Of a DNA stretch of 64,000 bases, positions 53,589 through 62,700 are shown piece after piece. Numbering within the stretch: position 1 is the first letter of the stretch; each line of letters opens with the position of its first letter. The notes under the pieces are model-generated. The model saw only the letters and a list, made by a program, of their open reading frames with translations, did not search any database and was not told where the DNA came from. Both the position numbers and the translations under genes were made by a program. This DNA is from JAXMCI01 sp046349435 (GTDB lineage: Bacteria > Pseudomonadota > Alphaproteobacteria > Dongiales > Dongiaceae): NCBI GenBank assembly GCA_046349435.1, contig JAXMCI010000035.1, positions 1 to 64,000 on the forward strand. Direction: 5' to 3'.

Positions 53589-54554
53589 TTGCCGCAGGAC
53601 CGTCTGGAGCTGGTGGTGACCGAGGCCCGCCCGGTCGCCGAAAGCGTCCGCTGCTACACCCTCGCCGACCCCGGCGGGGCCGCGCTGCCGCCCTTCGAGG
53701 CCGGCGCCCATCTCGACGTCCACCTCGCCAACGGCCTGGTCCGGCAGTATTCGCTGTGCAACCAGCCGGGCGAGACGCACCGCTACGTCATCGCCGTGCT
53801 GCGCGAGACGGCCGGACGCGGCGGCTCGGCGGCGGTGCATGACGGGCTGGCGGTCGGCGGCCGGGTCGCCGTCTCGCGGCCGCGCAACTTCTTCCCGGTG
53901 GTGCGCGAGGCGCGGCGGCACCTGCTGCTGGCCGGCGGCATCGGCATCACGCCGCTGCTCGCCATGACCCGCGCCTTCGTCGCCGCGGGCACGCCCTTCG
54001 CGCTGCATTACTGCGCGCGCAGCGCCGGGCGGATGGCCTTCCGCGAGGAGCTCTCGGCGCCGCCCTTCGCGGCGCACGTCGCGCTGCATCTCGACGACGG
54101 CCCGCCGGCGCAGCGCCTCGACCTCGCCGGGCTGCTGCGCGACCGCGCCGCCGGCACGCATCTCTACTACTGCGGCCCGGCCGGCTTCATGACCGCGGTG
54201 CGCGAGGCGGCGGCAGCCGCCGGCTGGCCGGCCGACACGCTGCATTGCGAGTACTTCGCTGCCCCCGCCCCGGTCCAGGCCGGCAATGCCGGCTTCGAGC
54301 TGCGGCTGGCGCGGCGCGGCCTGAGCGTCTGGGTGCCGCCGGAGAAGAGCGCCGTCCAGGTGCTCGCCGCGCACGGCATCGAGGTGCCGACCTCCTGCGA
54401 GCAGGGCATCTGCGGCACCTGCCTGACCCCGGTGCTGGAAGGCCTGCCCGACCACCGCGACGCGGTGCTGAGCGACGCCGAGCGGGCAGCCGGCAAGGAG
54501 ATGACCCTCTGCTGCTCGCGCGCCCTCTCGCCCTACCTCGTGGTCGATCTCTGA
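53589..54554 (+). CDS. PDR/VanB-type ferredoxin reductase
   Basis: 321 residues from TTG 53589, which has GGGAGG eight bases before it. Order: flavin-binding barrel (ADPGGAALPPFEAGAHLDVHL, RQYSLCNQP), NAD(P)H domain (LLLAGGIGITPLLAMTRAF, HLYYCGPAGFM), and a C-terminal plant-type [2Fe-2S] domain with PTSCEQGICGTC and the fourth Cys in LCCSRAL. This is the FMN-ferredoxin layout of VanB and phthalate dioxygenase reductase, which feeds VanA-type Rieske oxygenases. It is divergent from the two oxygenase genes and is the obvious redox partner. Confidence 0.94.
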   Translation: MPQDRLELVVTEARPVAESVRCYTLADPGGAALPPFEAGAHLDVHLANGLVRQYSLCNQPGETHRYVIAVLRETAGRGGSAAVHDGLAVGGRVAVSRPRNFFPVVREARRHLLLAGGIGITPLLAMTRAFVAAGTPFALHYCARSAGRMAFREELSAPPFAAHVALHLDDGPPAQRLDLAGLLRDRAAGTHLYYCGPAGFMTAVREAAAAAGWPADTLHCEYFAAPAPVQAGNAGFELRLARRGLSVWVPPEKSAVQVLAAHGIEVPTSCEQGICGTCLTPVLEGLPDHRDAVLSDAERAAGKEMTLCCSRALSPYLVVDL

Positions 54555-54569
54555 GCCGCCAGCCCGCCA

Positions 54570-54658
54570 GAAGATCTATGCGCAGGCGCGGAGAAGAAGC
54601 CGGGGGCAGGGCCAGCGCTCCCCTCCGCGTCCTCCGCGCCTCCGCGTGCCAGTCTTCT
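54570..54658. repeat. Palindromic element of the CGCGGAG type, copy 2
   Basis: GATCTATGCGCAGGCGCGGAG pairs imperfectly with CTCCGCGCCTCCGCGTGC in the right part, and TCTTC at the end closes the outer stem. It resembles the element at 51174-51255. It fills the gap between the convergent reductase and Nudix genes and may act as a terminator for both. Confidence 0.7.
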
Positions 54659-54705
54659 GCCTTTCCGGCGCACGGCGCTGAAGTGCGGGCTCTCCGGCCG
54701 CGCCG

Positions 54706-55245
54706 TCAGAAGTTGCCGAGCTGGCCCGCCGGGTTGCGGCGCGCGGCGAAGTCGCCGGCCGCGGTCGCGGCGCGCCAGTCGTCGAGCGCCCAGCGCACCG
54801 AGGGGAAGGCGAGGTCGTCCCACGGGATCTCGTCCCAGGCGAACAGCCCGACCGCCTCGCTCTCCGGGCCGGCGGCGACCGCCGGCGTGACCAGCCGGGC
54901 GCGGTACATCACCTGCACCTGGCTGAGCCGCGGGATGCTGTAGACCGCGAGCACGCCCTCGAGCTCGATCTCGGCGGTCGCCTCCTCGCGCGCCTCGCGC
55001 CGCGCGCCCTCGTCGGTCGTCTCGTGCAGCTCGAGATAGCCGGCCGGCAGGGTCCAGAAGCCGCGCCGCGGATTGATCGCCCGGCGGCAGAGCAGGATGC
55101 GGTCCTGCCAGACGCAGACCGAGCCGACCACCACCTTGGGATTCTCGTAGGCGACGTAGCCGCAATCGTCGCACACCAGCCGCGGCCGGTCGTCGCCCTC
55201 CGGCACCTTGCGGACGAAGCGGGCCGGCATCGGGGTGTCGCTCAT
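54706..55245 (-). CDS. Nudix hydrolase with N-terminal zinc-ribbon-like motif
   Basis: 179 residues. A CDDCG pair near residue 26 starts a short zinc-ribbon-like region, followed by the Nudix box GYLELHETTDEGARREAREEA (pattern G-x5-E-x7-RE-x2-EE), inside a normal Nudix domain with FWTLPAGYLEL. The C-terminal WDDLAFPSVRWALDDW is a family trait. Such proteins are predicted to clean up nucleoside diphosphate derivatives; the exact substrate is unknown. ATG 55245 is chosen over a longer frame that lacks homology-like sequence. It converges with the reductase. Confidence 0.9.
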   Translation of the reverse strand: MSDTPMPARFVRKVPEGDDRPRLVCDDCGYVAYENPKVVVGSVCVWQDRILLCRRAINPRRGFWTLPAGYLELHETTDEGARREAREEATAEIELEGVLAVYSIPRLSQVQVMYRARLVTPAVAAGPESEAVGLFAWDEIPWDDLAFPSVRWALDDWRAATAAGDFAARRNPAGQLGNF

Positions 55246-55303
55246 GGCCGGCACTGTGGCGCGCCCGCCCGACGCAGGCAAGCGCCCCCGCCCGCGGACC
55301 GCC

Positions 55304-56602
55304 TCACGGCTTGAAGCTCACCCGCCAGATGGCGTCGCCGGCATCGTCGGCGACCAGCAGGCTGCCGTCGGCCGCCACCGCCAGCCCGGCCGGGCGGCCC
55401 CAGACCTGGGCCGGGCTGTCGCCGCGCAGCCAGAAGCCGCTGAGGAAGGTCTCGTAGAAGCCCTCCGGCTTGCCGCCGCTGAACGGCACGAAGACGACGC
55501 GGTAGCCGGTCGGCCGGGCGCGGTTCCACGAGCCGTGCAGCGCGACGAAGGCGCCGCCGCGATAGCGTTCCGGAAAGCTGCCGCCCTGGTAGAAGACGAG
55601 GCCGAGCGGCGCCGAGTGCGACTCGATCAGCAGGTCGGGCATGAGCACCTTGGCCGCCAGCTCGGGACGCGCCGGCATGCCGGGCTGTGCATGCTTGCCG
55701 ATGTAGAAGTACGGCCAGCCATAGAAGCCGCCGGGCTGCAGCTTGGTCAGGTAGTCCGGCACCAGCCCCTCGCCCAGCCCGTCGCGCTCGTTGACGGTGG
55801 TCCAGACGTCGTCGGTGCCGGGATAGAGCGCCAGCCCGACCGGGTTGCGCAGCCCGGAGGCGTAGGTCCGCTGGTCCGAGCCGTCGGCGGCGAAGGACTG
55901 CACGGTGGCGCGCGGCAGCGGCTCCTCGGCGATGTTGTCGTCGGCGCCGATCGCCACGAAGAAGCGGCTGCCGTCGCGGTTGAACACCAGGTTGCGGGTC
56001 CAGTGGCCGCCGCTGCTGCCGAACGCGCCCGGCGAGGTCACCGGCTGCGCCGCGCCCTCCGCCCGGGTCAGGCCGGGATGCCAGCCGAGCCGCCACACCG
56101 CCTCGGTGTCGGCGACGTAGAGCGCGTCGCCCTGGATGGCGAGCCCGTAGGGCCGGCGGAAGCCCTCGGCGAAGACGGTCGTCAGCTCGGCCCGGCCGTC
56201 GCCGTCGGCGTCGCGCAGCAGCAGCACGCGGCCGGGACGCGACTGGGCGACGAGGACGTCGCCGTTCGGGGCGACGAGCAGCGAGCGCGGGTCGCCGAAG
56301 CCCTCGGCGAAGAGATTGACGACGAATCCGGCCGGGACCCGCAGCGGCGGCTGCGCCGGCCGCGGCACCGTCTCCGACCGGTTGGCCGGGCTCTCGGTGG
56401 CATAGGGCAGCGGCAGCTTCGCCGCGTCGATGCTGACCCGTGCCCCGGGCGCCTGGTCGGGCGGCAGGCCGGACGGCAGGTCGGCGGCCCGCGGCGCCGG
56501 GCCGAGTGCCAGCAGCGCCAGCAGCAGCCCCGCCATCAGGCCGCCGGTCGTCCTTGCGCGCCGGCGGAGGGGGTGGCTGGTCTCGCTCGGCTCTCTTCTC
56601 AT
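55304..56602 (-). CDS. PQQ-dependent sorbosone/glucose dehydrogenase-like protein
   Basis: 432 residues. After an Arg-rich start and hydrophobic segment (GLMAGLLLALLALGPAPRAAD) comes a beta-propeller: GFVVNLFAEGFGDPRSLLVAPNGDVLVAQS, RPYGLAIQGDALYVADTEAVWR, RNLVFNRDGSRFFVAIGADDNI, SGLRNPVGLALYPGTDDVWTTVNERDGLGE and FVALHGSWNRARPTGYRVVFVPF. This is the soluble quinoprotein sorbosone/glucose dehydrogenase fold; relatives often lack proven activity. It should be exported to the periplasm. It is a single gene 58 bases upstream of the Nudix gene on the same strand. Confidence 0.9.
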   Translation of the reverse strand: MRREPSETSHPLRRRARTTGGLMAGLLLALLALGPAPRAADLPSGLPPDQAPGARVSIDAAKLPLPYATESPANRSETVPRPAQPPLRVPAGFVVNLFAEGFGDPRSLLVAPNGDVLVAQSRPGRVLLLRDADGDGRAELTTVFAEGFRRPYGLAIQGDALYVADTEAVWRLGWHPGLTRAEGAAQPVTSPGAFGSSGGHWTRNLVFNRDGSRFFVAIGADDNIAEEPLPRATVQSFAADGSDQRTYASGLRNPVGLALYPGTDDVWTTVNERDGLGEGLVPDYLTKLQPGGFYGWPYFYIGKHAQPGMPARPELAAKVLMPDLLIESHSAPLGLVFYQGGSFPERYRGGAFVALHGSWNRARPTGYRVVFVPFSGGKPEGFYETFLSGFWLRGDSPAQVWGRPAGLAVAADGSLLVADDAGDAIWRVSFKP

Positions 56603-56737
56603 CGCGTCTCCTGGACTGGCCGGCCGGCCTCGGCCGCCCCAGCCTGTAACGGCTGCCAGGGGAAGACCCGTCGCGCCGCGGATGGTTCCCCCGCCGGGCG
56701 CCGCGTCAGGGTCGGCCCATGCCGCAGGCCCGGGCGC

Positions 56738-56968
56738 TCAGCGCTCGTCCTCGGCACGCCGCCCCCGCTGCTCGCGCCGGCTGCGCCGCGTCCGCCGCCA
56801 GCCGACGGCGAGCGCGAACACCACCGCCAGGGGCAGCAGCGCCAGGAGGACGAGCGCCGAGCCGAGATCGCCGAAGGCGCCGCGCAGCGCCGAGAGGGAG
56901 GCCTCGATCGCCACCCCCGCCGCCGCCATCCCGCCCGTCGCGGCCCAGGTCAGGCTCGCCGCTTCCAT
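56738..56968 (-). CDS. Small hypothetical membrane protein
   Basis: 76 residues starting at ATG 56968. One hydrophobic segment (about residues 38-57, ALVLLALLPLAVVFALAVGW) is followed by a very basic tail (RRTRRSRREQRGRR), so the C-terminus should be cytoplasmic. A weaker hydrophobic stretch near residues 10-25 may be a second helix. No family recognised. It lies 44 bases after pgk on the same strand and may be co-transcribed with it. Confidence 0.55.
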   Translation of the reverse strand: MEAASLTWAATGGMAAAGVAIEASLSALRGAFGDLGSALVLLALLPLAVVFALAVGWRRTRRSRREQRGRRAEDER

Positions 56969-57012
56969 CCGTCGAGCATAGCAGAAGAGCGGCGGCGCGC
57001 CGCGACGGCGGC

Positions 57013-58209
57013 CTATCGCGGCTCGAGCGCGGCCACCCCGGGCAGGGTCTTGCCCTCGAGCCATTCGAGGAAGGCGCCGCCGGCGGTCGAGACGTAGGAG
57101 AAGTCGTCGGCGACGCCGGCCGCGGCCAGGGCGGCCACCGTGTCGCCGCCGCCGGCGACGCTGAGCAGCCGGCCGGCGCGGGTCAGCCGCGCCGCCGCCG
57201 CGGCCACGGCCTTGGTGCCGGCGTCGAAGGGCGGCGTCTCGAAGGCGCCGAGCGGGCCGTTCCACACCAGCGTGCGGCAGGATTCCAGCCGGGCGACGAT
57301 GTCGGCGACGCTCCGCGGCCCGACGTCGAGGATCATCTGGTCGCCCGGCACCGCGTCGATCGCCACCGTGCGCGTCGCGGCGCCGGCCTCCAGCTTCGCG
57401 GCCACCACCCCGTCGACCGGCAGCACCAGGCTGCAGCCGCGCGCCCTGGCCCGGGCCTCGATGTCGCGCGCCGTGCCGGCCATGTCGCGCTCGGCCAGCG
57501 AGCGGCCGATCTCGACGCCGCGCGCCACCAGGAAGGTGTTGGCCATGCCGCCGCCGACCACCAGCAGGTCGACCTTGGCGATCAGGTTGCCGAGCAACTC
57601 CAGCTTGGTCGAGACCTTGGCGCCGCCGACCAGCGCGGCCACCGGCCGCTGCGGGCTCTCCAGCGCCTTGCCGAGATGGTCGAGCTCGGCCTGCATCAGC
57701 CGCCCGGCCACCGCCGGCAGCAGCCCGGCCAGCGCCGCGGTCGAGGCGTGGGCGCGGTGCGCCGTCGAGAAGGCGTCGTTGACGTAGAGGTCGCCGAGCT
57801 TCGCCAGCGCGGCGGCGAAGCCGGGATCGTCGGCCTCCTCCTCGGCATGGAAGCGCAGGTTCTCCAGCAGCGCGATGCCGCCCGGCGGCAGGGCGTCGAC
57901 CACCGCGGCGGCGGCCGGCCCGACGCAATCCTCGGCGAAGGCGACCGGCCGGCCGACGGCGCGGGCCAGCGGCTCGACGATCGGTCTGAGCGACATCTTC
58001 GGCACGACCTTGCCGTCGGGCCGGCCGAAATGCGACAGCACCATCACCCGGGCGCCCTTGGCCAGCAGCTCCTTCAGCGTCTCGGCGCTGCGGTCGATGC
58101 GGGTGCTGTCGGTGACCTTGCCGTCCTTCACCGGCACGTTGAGGTCGGCGCGCACCAGCACGCGGCGGCCGGCCGGATCGATGTCGTCGAGAGTGCGGAA
58201 GCGCGGCAT
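57013..58209 (-). CDS. pgk: Phosphoglycerate kinase
   Basis: 398 residues, full length. It transfers phosphate between 1,3-bisphosphoglycerate and ADP in glycolysis. Motifs: RVLVRADLNVPVKDGKVTD at the start, SHFGRPDG, ALLENLRFHAEEEADD, AFSTAHRAHAST, VGGAKVSTKLELL, WNGPLGAFE and the nucleotide loop SVAGGGDTVAAL. The frame stays open far upstream of ATG 58209, but that is the antisense of the genes there. No gap or other glycolytic gene adjoins it. Confidence 0.98.
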   Translation of the reverse strand: MPRFRTLDDIDPAGRRVLVRADLNVPVKDGKVTDSTRIDRSAETLKELLAKGARVMVLSHFGRPDGKVVPKMSLRPIVEPLARAVGRPVAFAEDCVGPAAAAVVDALPPGGIALLENLRFHAEEEADDPGFAAALAKLGDLYVNDAFSTAHRAHASTAALAGLLPAVAGRLMQAELDHLGKALESPQRPVAALVGGAKVSTKLELLGNLIAKVDLLVVGGGMANTFLVARGVEIGRSLAERDMAGTARDIEARARARGCSLVLPVDGVVAAKLEAGAATRTVAIDAVPGDQMILDVGPRSVADIVARLESCRTLVWNGPLGAFETPPFDAGTKAVAAAAARLTRAGRLLSVAGGGDTVAALAAAGVADDFSYVSTAGGAFLEWLEGKTLPGVAALEPR

Positions 58210-58359
58210 GGCGGACCTCGGGGTCGGGCTCGAAAAGGGCCCGCCATGATGCCCGCCCGGCGCCGATTTGCAATCGGGCGCGAGGGGACCGTGAGGGGAC
58301 TGCCGCGGCGTTGCCGCAATTGCTGCTACGATGGCCCGGCCACGAGCAGGGAGGAGCGC

Positions 58360-59658
58360 ATGATCTGTCTGAGGAGGGCCGCGGTCGCGATCGGCCTCGT
58401 GCTGGCCCTGGCGACCGGCCGGCCGGCCGCCGCTGCGGACTTCGCCGCCGAGCTGCAGGCGCTGCTCTATGCCGGCAAGCTGCCGGAGGCCGCGTCGCTG
58501 GCGACGCAGCGCCTCGCCGCCGCGCCGGAGGACGACCAGGCGCGCTTCGCGCTCGGCGCCGCCCAGTTCCTGCTGGCGGTCGAGCATCTCGGCCAGGGGC
58601 TCTACCGCTACGGCCTGATCGCCGAGCACAGCGATCCGACCGGGCTCGGCGGCCTGCCGCTGCTGCGGCTGCCGGTGCCGCTCAACCGGGCGCCGCAGCC
58701 GGTCACCTATGAGGCGCTGCGCGGCGTGCTGGCCGGCTTCGTCGCCGACCTCGAGCCGGCGGAGCGGACCCTGTCCGGCGTCACCCATGCCGAGTTCAGC
58801 CTGCCGATCGAGCTCGGCAAGGTGCGGCTCGACCTCGACGGCGACGGCGCTGCCGGGCCGGACGAGGCGCTCTGGATGCTGTTCCAGCGCGTCGCCAACA
58901 TCGCGTGGCTCGACGCACCGGCGGCCGCCCAGCTCACCGTCGCCTTCGACGCCGGCGACGCCGCCTGGCTGCAGGCCTATTGCAACCTGCTGATGGCGTT
59001 CGACGAGTTCGTGCTCGGCCATGACTGGCACGAGGCCTTCGACGCCACCTTCCACAACCTCTTCCTGCGCGCCGACACGCCGCTCGGGCGGCTCGACCGC
59101 GCCGCCATGGCCGAGGCGCTGGCCGGGGGCGCCCAAAGCGAGCAGGCCGCCGCGCTGCGCGAGCGCGCCGAGATGGCCGGCATCGCCGACCTCGTCGCCT
59201 TCGTCCACCTGGTCCGCTGGCCGGTGGCCGATCCCGCCCGGCTGAAGAGCAGCCTCGGCCATCTCGAGGGCATGGTGCGGGCGAGCCGCGAGAGCTGGCG
59301 GCGGATCCTGGCGGAGACCGACGACGACCGCGAATGGATCCCCAACCCGAAGCAGCACGGCGTGCTGCGCACCATGCCGCTCTCGGCCGAGCAGATCGCC
59401 GCCTGGAACCATCTGCTCGACGGGCTCGAGGCGATCCTGGCCGGCCGCGTCCTGATCCCGCACTGGCGCTTCGCCGAGGGCCTCAACGTCCGGCGGATGT
59501 TCCTCGAGCCGACCACCTTCGATCTCGTGCTGCTGATCCAGGGCAGCGCCGCCATCCCCTATCTCGAGAAGGGCCCGCTGGCCGAAGGCCAGAGCTGGGG
59601 CGCGCTGCTCGACGTCTTCGGCGGCGGCTTCCTCGACTACGCCGCATGGCTGAACTGA
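58360..59658 (+). CDS. Secreted protein of unknown function, about 430 residues
   Basis: 432 residues from ATG 58360, eight bases after GGGAGGAG. Signal peptide: MICLRRAAVAIGLVLALATG to PAAAADF. The mature protein is acidic and helical. TPR-like segments occur at the start (LLYAGKLPEAASLATQRLAAAPEDDQARFALGAAQFLLA); DLDGDGAAGPDEA (about residues 163-175) looks like an EF-hand calcium loop; WHEAFDATFHNLF and LVRWPVADPARLKSSLGHLEGMVRASRESW follow; the end is FGGGFLDYAAWLN. I recognise no named family. It runs before the cyclase-ATPase gene (111-base gap) and may form a pair with it. Confidence 0.8.
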   Translation: MICLRRAAVAIGLVLALATGRPAAAADFAAELQALLYAGKLPEAASLATQRLAAAPEDDQARFALGAAQFLLAVEHLGQGLYRYGLIAEHSDPTGLGGLPLLRLPVPLNRAPQPVTYEALRGVLAGFVADLEPAERTLSGVTHAEFSLPIELGKVRLDLDGDGAAGPDEALWMLFQRVANIAWLDAPAAAQLTVAFDAGDAAWLQAYCNLLMAFDEFVLGHDWHEAFDATFHNLFLRADTPLGRLDRAAMAEALAGGAQSEQAAALRERAEMAGIADLVAFVHLVRWPVADPARLKSSLGHLEGMVRASRESWRRILAETDDDREWIPNPKQHGVLRTMPLSAEQIAAWNHLLDGLEAILAGRVLIPHWRFAEGLNVRRMFLEPTTFDLVLLIQGSAAIPYLEKGPLAEGQSWGALLDVFGGGFLDYAAWLN

Positions 59659-59769
59659 GGCGCGGCAGCGCGGCGGGGTAGCGGGCCTTCCGCCGGCGGC
59701 GTATCGTCCGCTGCCGTGGGGGATGGAGGCGCACAGGACGGCGCCGCGGCAAGACGGGGGAGCGGCGGC

Positions 59770-62700
59770 ATGCGGTTCGCCGAGGTGCTCAAAGAGGTCG
59801 TCTGGTGCCTGCTCGGCGAGGGGCAGGTCTCCTACCAGCGGCTGAGGCGCGACTTCGATCTCGACGAGGCGCAGCTCGAGGATCTGCGCACCCTGCTGAT
59901 CGCCACCAAGCGCTGCGCCGTCGACCGCGACGGGCGCTTCCTCGTCTGGGCCCCCGCCGGCCCGCCGGAGCGCGCGCCGGCCCTGGCGCCGCTGCCCCCG
60001 GCAGCGGCCGACGCGCCCGCGCTGCCCGACGCCGCCCGCCGGCAGCTCACCGTGATGTTCTGCGACCTGGTCGGCTCGACCGACCTCTCGACCCGGCTCG
60101 ACCCGGAGGACCTCTCCGACCTGATCGGTGCCTATCGCGACGCCGTCACGACGATCGTGCGCCGCTATGACGGCTTCGTCGCCAAGTACATGGGCGACGG
60201 CATCCTGGTCTATTTCGGCTATCCCTACAGCCAGGGGCGCGACGCCGAGCGGGCGCTGCACACCGCCATCGAGATCGTCGAGGCGATGCCCGGCCTCAAT
60301 GCCGGCATCGCCGGCGGGCGGGGCATCGCGCTGGCGGTGCGGATCGGCGTGGCGACCGGGCTGGTGATGGTCGGCGAGACGATCGGCGAGGGCGCCGCGA
60401 CCGAGCAGGCGGTGGTCGGCGAGACGCCGAACCTCGCCGCCCGCCTGCAGGGGCTGGCGCCGCCCGACGGCATCGTCGTCGGCGCGCTCACCCGGCAGCT
60501 CGCCGGCGACGGCTTCCACTACGAGGATCTCGGCCCGCAGCAGGTGAAGGGCGTGCCGGAGCCGGTGACGGCCTGGCGCGTCACGCTGCGCCGCCAGGCC
60601 GAGAGCGAGACCGAGGGCGGTCCGGCGACGCCCACCCTGCTGGTCGGGCGCGACGAGGAGGTCGGCCTGCTGCGCCGCGCCTGGCACCAGGCGAGCGACG
60701 AGCGGCGCGGCCAGGTGGTGCTGCTGAGCGGCGAGCCCGGCATCGGCAAGTCGTCCCTGATCCGCACGCTGCGCGCCGAGCTGCAGGGCGAGGCGCCGCG
60801 GCGGATGACCTTCCAGTGCTCGCCCTACCACGCCGACAGCGCGCTCTACCCGGTCGTCGAGCATCTCAAGCGTGCCGCGCGCTGGGAGGCGGGCGACAGC
60901 CCGGCGACGCGGCTCGAGAAGCTCGAGACGATGCTCGGCGCCTACGGCCTGCCGCTCGCCGAGACGGCGCCGCTGGTCGCCGCGCTGCTCTCCCTGGAGG
61001 TCCCCGAGGGGCGCTACCCGCGGCTCGACCTGACGCCGCAGCAGCTGCGCCAGCAGACCCAGGACGCGCTGATCGCGATGATGCTCGAGGAGGCGGAGCG
61101 CCGGCCGGTGCTGGCGATGTGGGAGGACCTGCACTGGGCCGACGCCTCGACCCTGGAGCTGATCGGGTTGCTGATCGAGCAGGTTCCGACCGTGCCGCTG
61201 CTCATGATCCTGACCTTCCGGCCGGAGTTCAACCCGCCCTGGCCGGGCCGCTCGCACCAGACGCCGATCACGCTCAACCGCCTGGAGCGGCCGCAGACCG
61301 AGGCGCTGGCCCGCCAGCTCGCCGGCGGCCGGGCGCTGCCCGAGCCGGTGCTCGAGCACATCGTGCGCAAGACCGACGGCGTGCCGCTCTATGTCGAGGA
61401 GCTGACCAAGGCGGTGCTGTCCTCCGGCAACCTCCGCGAGGAGGGCGACCGCTACGAGCTCACCGGGCCGCTCTCCGGGCTGGCGATCCCGGCCAGCCTG
61501 CAGGAGGTGCTGATGTCGCGCCTCGACCGGCTGCCCAGCATGCGCGAGGTGGCGCAGCTCGGCGCCGTGCTGGGCCGCGAGTTCGCCTACGACATGCTGC
61601 GCTCGGTGGCGGCGGTGGAGGAGACGCGGCTGCGCGACGGGCTCGGGCTGCTGGTCGACGCCGAGCTGCTCTACCAGCGCGGCCGGCCGCCGCGCGCCAC
61701 CTACGTCTTCAAGCACGCCCTCATCCAGGACGCCGCCTACCAGTCGCTGCTGCGCCGCACCCGCCAGCAATACCACCAGCGGGTCGCGACGCTGCTCGAG
61801 CGCGACTTCCCGGAGATCGTCGCGTCGCAGCCGGACCTCGTCGCGCATCACTACACCGAGGCCGGCGCCGCCGATGCGGCGATCGCCTACTGGCTGAAGG
61901 CCGGCCGCAAGGCGGCGCAGCGCTCGGCCAACCAGGAGGTGATCGGCCATGCCGGGCGGGCGCTCGAGCTGCTCGCCGTGCTGCCGCCGGGCCGCGAGCG
62001 CGACGCCCGCGAGCTGCCGCTGCAGCGGCTGGTCTGCTCGGCGCTGATGGCGAGCAAGGGCTACGGCGCCGCCGAGACCAACGTCGCCTTCCAGCGCGCC
62101 CGCGAGCTCTGCGAGGTGCTCGACAGCGACGAGATCCTGCCGGTGCTGTCCGGCGTCTGCCTGTTCGAGCTGACCCGCGCCCACCACGGCATGGCCCGCG
62201 ACATCGGGCTGGAGATCGCCGGCCGGGCGCGCAGCGGCGGCGACGTCGCCTCGGAGATCGTCGGCCTCGTCTATGCCGGCTGCGGCTACATCCATCTCGG
62301 CGACTGCGTGCCGGCGGTGGAGGTCTGCCGGCGCGCCGGGCAGCTCTTCGAGGCGGAGCGGCCGAGCGGCTTCGGGCTGCGCTTCGGGATCGAGGCGCAG
62401 GCCGCGGGCTACGCCTATGGCGGCTGGGCGCTCTGGCTGGCCGGCCAGCCCGACCAGGCGCGGGCCAGCGGCGAGCGGACGCTCGCCATCCTGGAGACCG
62501 TGCCGCATCCCTTCTCGCTCGCCCGCGCCTATTACTGGACGGCGGTGATCCACCAGATGCGCGGCGACTGGCCGATGGTCGAGGAGCGCGCCCGCCAGGC
62601 CGTCAAGGCGAGCCAGGAGCTGGGCTTCCCGATGAGCGCCGCCACCGGCCGCGTGCTGCACGGCGCCGCCCGCGCCGCGCTCGGCGACGCCGAGGCCGGC

